Below are positions 27,501-40,100 of a stretch of 64,000 nt of DNA, piece by piece. The stretch is from Glandiceps talaboti (Eukaryota; Hemichordata; Enteropneusta; Spengelidae). How positions within the stretch are numbered: position 1 is the first letter of the stretch; the number at the start of each line of letters is the position of its first letter. The stretch is taken from positions 12,622,342 to 12,686,341 of the forward strand of contig NC_135549.1 in NCBI RefSeq assembly GCF_964340395.1. The letters are read 5' to 3'. Below the pieces are notes generated by a model, which had not been told where the DNA came from, ran no database searches, and was given only the letters and a program-made list of their open reading frames with translations. Made by a program: the position numbers and the translations under genes.

Positions 27501-30500
27501 TGCAAAGTAAACATTTCAGAGAAAATACTTACTTTGTACTTTCCAGACATTTTAGGTGTGTAGACCACTGTGTATGTCTTGTTTTTATCACTATTAAATT
27601 TGATTTGGCAATCTTCACGTTTACCCTGAGGATTCTCAATGATAACTTCAACTTTGCCACTGCCAGCACTGAAGGTCTCAACAGTGAAATTTGTAGGTTT
27701 GGAGACAGCATTACCTTCAGCTTCAATACCTGGACCATAGGCACGCACCTTTGAAATCAGAAACACACCATAAAATTAGTACTGATATGTACAATTGCGA
27801 CAAAAATAAGACAGGTTCATCTTGAATGAATTGACATCTGAGCATAAATGTAAATAGTAGAGTTACTAATTACATAGAATAGCGCCCTCTATAGTCTGAC
27901 ATATCATTGCAATGATATAGCCTTTACTCTTCATATTCTACAGTCAGATTCAAATGAATTCCACATATAGAAGGGCCTATGTTTACATGTACCTTCCTTT
28001 GTAGTATCGGGGCATGGTCTGAGAGGAGCTCCTTTTTTCAGCATGTATACTATTTTAGTATTGGGGCATGGTCTGAGAGGTTGAGCTCTTTGTTTCAGCA
28101 TATAATATATACCATTGGGGCATGGTCTGAGAGGAGCTCCTTTTTTCAGCATGTATGCATATACCTACCTTTCTAGCATTGGAACGTGGTCTGAGAGGGG
28201 CTCCTTGTTTCAGTTTAGCACTGGGGAACTTGGACAAGTATGTCATCATACTGAGGTCGTCTATTTTAGGGTTTACCATGTCTTCTGGTCTCAACACCTA
28301 TCAACCAAATCAAACAAAATACACATTAAGTTCGAGTTCAAAACAACAAGAAAGACATACTGGAGACCAACTTTATGACCCTGACTATATAATCATCCAC
28401 CAATTTGTTATGTTATCGTAGTACAACATGACACAGTAAGTTGGAGGTACCAGGGCAATGCTTTGAATAGCAAAGACAAAATGTAAAATCTGTTAATTTG
28501 AATACTGTCTAGCAAAGCATTTGTGAAAGTAAACACATGGTCATAATTTACATATAATGAGATGACCTCAACAACATTCTATATTAATTATTGATCCCTG
28601 TATGGATGGAAAATCAATAAAAATCTGTACATGCCATTGCAGCCTGGCATATACTGCATATTCACCCCCTCTCCCACCCCTCAGCATTTGATCTATTAGG
28701 GTAATCAACTTCTCAGTGGAACCCTTCCTTTTTATAATGCTAATTTTGCACAAGATATTGTGTACAATTTAACTAATGAGTTCAATTAAAACATTCGGCT
28801 TTATGAGAATATTTTTTTCCCTTCAGTTTTGGTCTTCATACGAAAGCAAATCAACATGGGGGAAAGAAAGCCACACCTAAAAGAGTGACTAGACTGCAGT
28901 TTTCAAATAACTCTCATACTTTGTCACCACAAGCTGATGTTACATTAATACATGTTGTTTTACATTAAACATCAAACTAATTCTGACCTATCTTAATTCT
29001 TCTCTCAAAACTACAAGACAATGACATAATTTCACATGTTAATTTTCTACCATGGACAATGACCAGCTGATGAGTTGGTAGTACATATAGGCACATATAC
29101 ATAATATGTAATAATGATGTAGTATTGGTACTTTAACCCTCCCTTTTTGCATGTGATATTATTCTGTACATCAGCTCTTTCTAGACTACAAACAGAAGCA
29201 TTTTCAGCTATGCCTTGTTTTTTCTTCAAAGCAGGGGCTTGTCTTGTTCATGGCTATACATGTGTTGTACAATCTAGCTCACTGTGTGGTTACAGTACAA
29301 TCTAACTCACTGTGTGGTTACAGTACAATCTAACTCACTGTGTGGTTTCAGTACAATCTAACTCACTGTGTGGTTACAGTACAATCTAACTCACTGTGTG
29401 GTTACAGTACAATCAAAGTCTCAATCGGGACTAATGGACTGCACACCTGTCAATATTTTACACCAACAGTATGCTCCACAGAACCAAAGTAAACTAAATC
29501 ATCACATTAGGGTTATCATTTTTTGTTTCAACTGTAAATGAGTACGACTTGAATGTTCAACTAGTTTTTCATCTCAAGTAGGCTTCTTAAGTTAAGAAGT
29601 TTGAATTTAAAAAATATGGAACCGTAAAAACTTCTATTACAATGGGAATAGTAATATTTCTTCTTTAAACATTTGGCACTTTTTCACAGTACTTGCATTT
29701 CATTATTTTTTTCTTGAAATGGTATTAACACCATAAACTGTGAAAAACTACTTTTTTCAAATCTTGAATTTGGATTGCAGAAAACAAATGGTCTGTATGT
29801 ATCTCGGCCAAGTCCTCCTGATCTGGGGCATATGAATCACACACTGAATATCTACTGTTGAAATATTACAAGAAATGCACATAAGGACTGAAGTAATCGC
29901 AATACATCTATAAATCAAGTCTATATCTGCCACGCCAGTAAATTTACAGTCACCAATGGTGTCCATTTCATCAAAAATATGTGATTCTCTGCTATTTAGT
30001 TGCTTTCATAGCTCACTGAGCTGTCTGACAGACACACTTCATGTACATGTACTCTGTTAACCTTCCTAGACACACCCATTTAATCAGAACCTTACAAATA
30101 ACTACACAGATCATTTAAGGTTGAATATAACAAAAAAAAAAGCAAATAAGGTTGATCACTACTGGAAACCTCTTTACTCTATAAACCTATCTAAATCAAT
30201 GTTAATGTTCACTCAAGTGCACACTGTTAGCACACACACTGCCTTGATGGTGACCTTACATTCCAACAATGCAAAGCCTTTTTAGCCAATAGGGAGGACA
30301 CAGTTACTAAAGCACCACTTCAACTTCAAGTACACAGAACCAGTCTGTAAATATTTAGAATGTCAATGTTATTATAAAGCAGATGTTGAGGGGAATGGGG
30401 GGGGGGGTGTCGTGAAACAGTACAGCTCAAACTTGCATTTATATTTAAACAAGGTGTTCAGGGTCATGAAACAGTAGATATCAACTGTTTACCATGGTGA

Positions 30501-31062
30501 AGTTCAAGAGACAGGTCAAGTGTTATATGGTCATGGACTATTAAAGAACAATACAAAGTGGGTCATGCTAGATAAAATACCTAATTTTTCAACAACATTT
30601 GAGTGGTGTTATTTATCTGTTTCAATCACTGTACCCCCCCCCCCCCACACACACACACACGCACACACACACACACACACCCCTTCAATATCTGCTTTTA
30701 TACACTGGGATTTTAATCCTATAGAACACACTGAAATATTTGTCATATTCCAGGTTTCAACATTATTCAACATATGGCAATATCATAAATTATGCATTCT
30801 AATGCCATGTATACATGCATAGTTTGTCCTTTTTCTCTTCTATTTTCAACAACATTACTAAAAGAATGCCCCACCCACTTTTTTGAATTAATATCACCTA
30901 AAATAAGTTGAAATGCTTTGCCCGATCACTTTCACTATTACATTCCTATACGAAAACAATAATTTTTTTCAGATTTTCAGAGCATTTTCCATCTATTTTA
31001 ATAAAGGATATCTAAATCTAAGTAAAGACTCTGTCTGTCTGTCTGTCTGTCTGTCTCCCCCC

Positions 31063-31159
<97 letters not shown>

Positions 31160-34100
31160 ATGAAAAATAGTATAACAACCATAATATTTTATGAGCTAGT
31201 ATTTATAAAAGTGACTTAACCACATAAAACTTGATTGCAATTGATATGTTGCTTTTTGACCAGGAAACATTCTCTCTCATTGTCATTTTCCTGACAGCAT
31301 ACACTTCACATTTTCGTAAGTTCATTATTACGAACTGGTGGAAAAGTTTGTCGTATTTGATATGTCGGTTTTCATCTTGAAAACAGTCTCTCATTGTTAT
31401 TTTCCTGGCAGCATACATGCTATCTTTTAAGTTCATTATCATTGCTAACTTGCAGAATGAACAGATGAGTTGGGTAGTAACAACAATCTCGACAAAAGGA
31501 TTTCTTAGATATAGATAGTAAACAACTTAACACTTGACAATGTATACAGCTAGTGAAGTCAGACACCTTCCTCTTGGTCTAGTTTCTGATTTTTAAGCCA
31601 ATGGAATTTCAGAATTATCAACAAGCGATTTCAGCGTGGCAATGATACAAATTCCTTTTTCCATGTTATGTACTAGATAATATGTTAGGAAGCTTTTCAA
31701 ATTACGTAGTATCTTTACAACAGAAACTGAGACCTTTGACCTTTGACCTGTCGTGTCAACTTTCAAAAGAATATTGTGAACAATGCTGTCAAAGATAGGA
31801 ACCTTGTTGCCATGGCAATAGTTGGTAAATGCATTACTTTCAATTATTGTAATTTTTGCATGCTACACTGTTATCATTATGTTTTGAGATGTGATATTGT
31901 TGCTATTGACAACAGTATGTAGTTGCAGGGGAGAGTGATGATAATTTGTATATCTAATTTTAATGGCGATTACATTATTACCATACACTTATTCAGCTAT
32001 AAATTGACACTACTACCACTAAATGGTAATAAAATTCCATGCCTGAGATAGTATAATCTAAACTGGTTCCAAACTCAAAATCCACAAAGAATTCATCCAA
32101 CAGGCCTGTTTCAAATGTACTAGGCTATCTGACTCGACGTATTGACATTTTCAATCCACACGGCCAAGTCTCTGGGCTATAAATATAGGCAAGTCTCTCT
32201 ATATAATATCCTTCATGGAATCTTTCAGATCTCTCTATGCTGGCATCCAGACTAGTTATTTTAAAGGCTTGGCCCTGGATAAAGTTTACCACCATTGCCC
32301 TAAAGACTTTAATGACAGGATGTCCATGATTCAAAGTGACATCACTGGGTTTATACTTCATCATCATCATTATCATCATCATCAGTTCTATATGATGTGA
32401 ACACACAGTATGTAAGCTACATGTATATTATGTATGTGTCATCAAAAAGCTAGATGTCATTACAATCAGCTGACATATCTTGACCAAATATGGAAGCTCT
32501 CAGTTCTTTCGTCCTTGAAAGCGGTATCAATGTCTTTGGTTTCCCTACTTTGCATAAAGTCTTACCCTCATAGGGTCCATCTTGTATATATCTTAAAGCT
32601 ACACAACAGATACTGTGATTTATAATGTGTCTGGTTAACTTGAAATTACAGATATCGTGGATATTTTTTTGCAATCTTAGACACTTACTGGTACTTTGAA
32701 TATCAATAAAAAATATGACATGTTTGTTCATTCTGAATGAAACTGTAATCTGTGATCTCCTAAAACCTTTACAAAATAAAAGAAACATTTATGTGTAAAA
32801 AGATGGTGAATAGGTCTAGGTCACTGACGCTTACAAGTTCAAATAAATATACTATTAAAAATATCATTTACACCTAGTTTTTTTGGCAAATCTATGCTGG
32901 TTATCCCTCTAAAAAAACACTTTTAGTTGTTCAGTATGTACATGTAATACTAATATCATGGATCATTCTATTTTGAGCAGAAAACAGGGGTAAACGACTG
33001 ATACTCGATCCCCGACATCTCAATACCATCAAAATGGGTGGAGTAAGTTTAGTGATCCATAATTTATACTTTTCTTCGAGGTAAACTTTAGTTTTCAGTT
33101 TTTACTATTAAAATAATCCAAGGTCTCTCTTTAACAAGTAACAATATTATGTTACACTGAATGTGTCAAAGGTCACTATCTTTATAAATGACTTGTACCA
33201 GGGTTTATGTAAACTCAGTGTCCACACTGTGTGAAAACAAGTGTAACAAGCGACCTATCGGTCAGAATAGCTCCGCTGTTTTTTGTTTTTTTTATTTTTT
33301 TATTTTGGTGACATGTAGAAGTGGTTCAGGTCTTCAGCTCTTCGAGTCAGTATGCAGTTTTGTTTTAGCGATGCAATAAAGTGGTTAGTGGTTTCATATG
33401 ATGTCTCACTATAAAACACATTTTACACAGAAGTTGGTAATGTATTGTACTTTTATACCATAGTCACCATTTTATAACAAAAATCTACTGTTATGAAAAA
33501 TTGCACAAAATCTCAGAAAAAAATGACTGGGAAATGCACACAAGAAAAAGAAAAAAAGAGGATTTTGAGGTTGGCTATAAGTAATTCCAGTGTCTTACAG
33601 CTGTAACCCTGGAAAATTTTAATGAAGAATGAAATAAACTAGGGATCTAAAATAATTTTGAGGCAATTTGAATTTCAATTTTCTAACAAATTTACAAAGT
33701 CAACAACATTCAACTTGTTCTAGTTGTGGTAGATATATATAGGGAAGAAATGTATTAATCGCCATCTTAGTTTCCGTACGGCGACAATCTCAAGTACCCG
33801 GAAGAGAGTCATTCTCAGCCATACGTTACAGTGGTAACACTCGTTCATGTTCGGTTACCTTTCACAAAGAAAACACAACGAAATGGTTGAAATGGTCTTT
33901 TTTAAATTTCTTTTCATCACAACAACAAAATCTGCGTGATCAAAAGTGTTGTAAACTAAACCAGAAAGAATTATCGGACTGGCTAAACTTCCCGATGAAC
34001 TGGAAGGTCCTACTACTTCCAAGTAAGCCTCGATAGTACTATAGTACGTGAGAAAATCGTCTCAAACTAGCGATACAACTTTCAAAATATAACTTGACAT

Positions 34101-37100
34101 GTCTTCATTTGTTAGAGTTATACAATTCAAGACGGGTTTTCACTCGAAAACAACAATTCTGTGAATAATGACACTCTGAACGCAGCGATTTCTCGGACGA
34201 TGTTACCACTGTAACGTATGGCTGACAACGACTTGCTTCCGGGTTAGTCCCTCGTGCATACGGGTGGATTGTCGGCGATTAATACATACATGTACATCGT
34301 CTGATATTTTAATTCACAGTGTTTTTTGTGACCGGCGCCTGTCAGCAGACTCTGCCATTTTTTTCATCATTCCATTGTATTTAAACCTTGTACTTGACAT
34401 TTCGCAATATTTATAATTCTCAACAAAATACCTCAACATGCCTCACTTCGCTCGTACTCAAAGCAGCCCCGCACGTAGTCCTGCTTGCATACGGAGGAAT
34501 TCGGGACTCGATTCTGACAATTGTCCCTCCCCCTCCGGTGTTTAGAGTCAAGTCAGTAATACAGACTCGTGCACCCGAGGACTACCCCGCGCGGTATGAT
34601 CACTGACACTGATGACATGATGAGAGAGAACCTTTTCGGATTTACATGTAAAACGGGGAAAGATACGCAAAACATAATGCAAAGTCTGAAGCCAAATTAA
34701 AGTTGTAATTATTTTAATTATTTTTACTTGCCAAATATTTGCATTTTGGAAAGGCAAGACACGTTCATGTCGTTTAACTTTACATGTGAACTGTCGGCCA
34801 TATTTAAACTTCAACCGCATGCCTGGCATGCCCTTCCTTACGCAAGTTGTCTGAATTCTGGTTCACTGTCATTCCAAATTGCACGACAATATAGAATTAA
34901 CCACAAGTTACATGTTATCTGAAAACATCACACTTTTATAGTGGGTCTGAAGTGTGATTTTAGTGAGTACTAAGAACGTCCCGTGTTGATACTCAAGATA
35001 CTTGCTGTGGAAAATCGCTCGGTCGAATGAGGTCACCTTCAGCTTCTGGTCGAATCAGGATAGAGTATGCAAATGAGGATGTTGCGGATTGGCTGATAAT
35101 GTAGAAGGGTGCAGAATTGGATTTGAAGTTTACAACCCTGTTTCGAACAAACGCTTGTCATTTGGGCGCCCAATGCGTAGAATTATGACTATAGCACATA
35201 TTACATTGCTTGTTTGACGTCAATAGTGTCTTTTGAAAAGTGGCAGTTTACTTAAAGTCTCGTCGACTGATTTCCAATATGGCGTCGGTCATTATGCTCA
35301 TTAACATATTCATTTTTTTTTCAAATTACAAAAAAAAAATCATAAAAAATAAAAATGAGGATGTGCTGACTTGAAATTAACAAATCTGAGTAAGCTACCC
35401 CCTGCGCATCAACACGCCAGATATCAAAGCAATCTAATAAGAGGTTTTCAAGGAGTTGATGAAAATGACATTTTATGAAAAAAAATCATAAAAAATTGAA
35501 AATGGCACAGATCAACTTGGCATGAACAAATCTGAATAGCCTCCCCCCAGGGAACATGCACACCAAATATCGAAGAATTCCGACTGTCACTTATGGAGTA
35601 GATAGTAAAAATATAAAAGTTTGACGGACACCTATGATTCACTCTACTCTCTATACCTCAATACCCACCTATACCTAAAGCTACGCTTTCAGCTTTCGCT
35701 GACAGCGGAGCTAATAAATGTCATGTTGTCTCATTTAATTCAGAATATAATATTTCCTCTTTTTTCCCCACATTTTACCATCATTCACTGTACATACATC
35801 ATTTTTTCTGTTGTCTGCCATCATGACAAATATAGCATATATTTTAGTTGACTAGGAATTACATTTATAGAACATAATGTATGGGCAAGGATATACTAAA
35901 ATATATCTAACTACACTAAACATGTTAATTTAAATATAGTAAACTGACTACGAAATATAACTTTTTATAGTCTGTTTTCGTGAAGTATTTTGCTAACGAA
36001 ACTATATATATCATCACTTTCGTGTTCTATATCATAACAGTATGTGTATATGTCATCAGTTTTGTCGTTCTACATCATAAAAGTATGTCTACATGTCATC
36101 AGTTTTGTCGTTCTACATCATAACAGTATGTCTTCATGTCATCACTTTTATTGTTCAACCTCTACATCATAAAAGTATGTGTATATGTCATCACTTTTGT
36201 TGTTCTACATCATAACAGTATGTCTTCATGTCATCACTTTTATTGTTCAACCTCTACATCATAAAAGTATGTGTATATGTCATCACTTTTGTTGTTCTAC
36301 ATCATGTACCATATCTATCAGTCTATATATTATTTCTACCTATAGTAATCCACCTGTTAGGTAGATACCGATACTAATGCTCTAGGTGACATCAGCAGTA
36401 TAGGTGATTGGGCACCATAACCAGAATTCCCTACCTTACCCCATTTTGTACAGAGGTCAGTTCATGGTTCAGTTGAATAACTTTATTATTCTTATATTTT
36501 TAGGGAAGTCATATGATGCAGAGGTAGTGATCGAGTGAGTGACTTTTTTATGATTACTGGACATCAACTAAAGCTGCTAGACAAAATCAGCCTTGCCATT
36601 GTTTCCATTTCAGACATACTGTGTAGACAACAAACAACCTAAACACCTGGAAATGTCATGTTCCAATGAAAACAAGCAGGCAGGTGTGTGGGAGATGAAA
36701 AATGTGAATTACTTTGACCTACACCACCTCAGGAGGTTCTTTGTGATGGTTTAACAATGTACAAGTAATGAGCAATCAATGGAGCACTGTGGTTGATAAC
36801 AGGAATGTTACAGAATAGAGAAAGAAATGAAAAGATACCAGACAGTCTGAGACTATCTTAGAAAAAAAATAAACCACATGCCATGCACATCAGAGAGAGT
36901 GCTTCAATAGAAACTTTGTTACACATGACAGATGATTTTAAAAAACAAATTATAATATCATAGTTTTGGTTAAAATATAATAAACAGAAAACTTTCACTT
37001 TTTGTGAATTTTCTGGATGACGATGTGACCATCTCATATTTTGAGATATTTGACTTGAAACTGTCAAATAACAAGTGATTGATGTCTGTCTTTGGGTGGG

Positions 37101-40100
37101 CTGCATGATACATGTGTGAGTTGTGCTTTCTAAGTTTTCATACCAGAGATTAATTACAGGGTAACCAACAGCAAGTCTTATATTTGGGTCATTTATCAAA
37201 ACTGTGTGACTGTGAAATTGTAAACAATGCATGATGAGGGTCCTAGTGTTTAAGAAAAGACAGCACTCACCATGCAATACCTTTAAGCACTTAAAGCTGA
37301 CAGTTACTGTGAGTATGTATCCAACTCTATTAAAAAAGTTAATTTGTACTATGGTAACTTAGGCTGTCTCCATGGTAACACTGACCACAATACTGTAAAA
37401 TACCCGGTTGATGTTACTTGTTCATTGTTATCATTCAATCATTACAAATTTAAGTAATATCAGCTAAACATAGTCTAGTTTATAGATGCAAACTATGCAA
37501 AACTATTTTAAAAGGTTTGGGTAAAGTGACATACAATGTTGTTAACTGGGTGGCATGGCACATCAATATAGCTTTTGAATAAATTAATGATATCGACCCA
37601 ACCCATCCTAAATTACATCCCTTCTTACATGCAATGATTACCTACCCTCATTCCCACATAACACCTGGGGCACTGGGCTAGCACCATACAATTAACCGGC
37701 ATACATGTATAGTGTTATGAGGGCTAGTACATAAAATTTGACTACAATAGAATGACATGTGTTGGAATGTAGTTTTTAAACCTAAGTTGTGACACTCTAA
37801 TGACTTGCAGCATGACATCTTCACTGTATATATTAACATCTGGCTGTGTAAACCACTGTCATGTCACTACTATTTCACACGCGACCTTTAGATCTGACAC
37901 AACCAAGCAGCTGAGATGACATGAGGATTATCATAAAACCCAACTTATACATGCCTAATAGTTTCTTCAGAAATGTAGTAACGACTGAGAGACAATGAAA
38001 TCTTGCGTTTTATAACAACTTCTTAGAGAATGTAACACTGCCTAGGCCAGACAGCTATTACTTCATTCTATCGGACAGTACAAACTCTAGTCTCAACAAA
38101 CAACGCTAACTTTCTGAAAATTTTGAGTTGGTTGAATATTCTGGATAGTTTTCATAAAGATATCTAGTGTAATATATATTGTATGAATCAGGTTCTCAGA
38201 TTCAGAATAAATCTTGTCTGAAACAGAAAGGTGTGTCTTATATGCCAAATATAACACAAACTCTGTCTGATCTTCCAGGCTCTAATATATGTTACAGATT
38301 AAAGTGCTAACATTGTTTTCAACTCCTGGCTTTCAAATGTGACAACAATCTTCAACAAATTCTTTGTAGACATAACACAGTCCCTGGACTGATAAACTTT
38401 CACATTTCATTTCTCTTTTTTTTTCTAATACAAAATTATAGAAGAAAGGCGTAAGAATTTTCTTTTTTTCCCCTGATAAATACTTTGAAACTTTGTAGGA
38501 ATTTTACTGTACAGTTTTTTTTTCTTCTGATTTTTCAACAAAGTATGCCATGTTTTGCTATGTTGCTGAAGGCATGGCAAGAATGTAAGACAAGGGTGAT
38601 GAACCCATAGAGAGGTCAGTCTGTCTACATCTGTAATTTGTACCATGGGAATCATGATTTGTGCAGATGATAAAATTTAGTCAAATGATACCAAAAATAA
38701 TCACTGTACTAAAGGAAACATCAATGCAAGAAATTTCTGATCAGTTCTCTAGCTCTTACAGTAACATAGTTTTTGATATCAGAGGTATGGGAGACAGATT
38801 AGATTGGCGAAATGCAATTTGACAAAGAAATTACTATGGAAGGAAAATAATACTCAAAAAAAAAAAATTCAAATCACAATTTCAATTTTCAACTGTGAAA
38901 AAAACACTGCATTAATTCTTTGTGATTTGACCCATTAACACACATTTGATAGAGCGGAATCCCCAGTCAAGTCGTAAAATTGATTAAGATTCTTCTAGAA
39001 ATGGCACGCTTTGCATATTTCATTCTCATTAATTTCTAGTTATCGTGATTTAAATGGGTTAGCTGGATTAGCCTGCCCCATCAACCAACTATCAAGTAAG
39101 TGAATATGTTTGCAACTTCACAAGGCAAATCAATCAAAACCTCTCAAAAGGTCACGACCTTATACTCATTTGCATAACTGGGAAGGCCAGTTGTTCCCTC
39201 CCATATGGTTTACAAACTAGTGAAAACTATGCCTCCCAGACTGGTTCTGTAATTGTATATCACCAGTTTCAATTGCTTGCTATGCATGAATGCAAATATC
39301 TAGTAATATAGTTGATAAGCATATGAGCTATATGAGGTAGAAATTGGTGGTTTTTTGGAATCATTTCTGAATTATCATATGAATACATTATCATTCAACA
39401 TGGTAATGTGAATGAGGAACATGTTTTGCCTCCTTCCATTCTGCTTAAATTACACTGGCCCACTGCACTTTACAAAGATTTCTAATGGAAAACATGTGAA
39501 CAACAAGTTGTCCCTCCTTCACACTGGGTCACTGCACTATATATAGGTCAAATCCCTTCTAACAGTGCCGATATAATTTAAGACCTTATTCCTACTACAA
39601 TATATTCCTGCCGGACTCTCCTTGCAGTACGACAGAGTTGTAAGTTTCATACTTTGACTTTGAAAGTATAGAATTCTTTCCCCTCTGTCCTGAAGATACA
39701 GCGACATATCCAAGCTAGACACTATTACACAGTTTGGACTATTTACATTTACTGCTTTGCACATTTATAACACTGACCTGTGGGACACCTAACCAATCTT
39801 CAGCAAGTTTCATTGCCTCTCTTGCATTAGGCAATGCATTGTCTGGAGTCCAGTCCTCCCAATCAGGACAAAGTCCTATAATATTATGAATATACACAAA
39901 TCATGAATAACACACCAACATAGAAATACATAGTTCAAAAGCCAATGCAAATTTCTACACTACCATTCTCTGTTTCTTGTTGTCTTCAATATCATCAAAT
40001 ACTACTTGCACACTGCAATTTCTTCTGCTCTTTGGTTTTGACATTTGTGCTGATTTAGAATATTTTGCTAGGAATATCTGGCCTTTCATCACATACTTAT

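Noticed and set aside
31732-31749. TGACCTTTGACCT nuclear-receptor DR1 motif
   Set aside because: A perfect short match, but one such site is expected by chance in a window of this size and nothing else supports function.
34388-35642. ORFs of 64-93 codons, conserved in both copies of the 2.47-kb element
   Set aside because: Identity only reflects recent copying of the element; the ORFs overlap on opposite strands and show no transposase or other domain.
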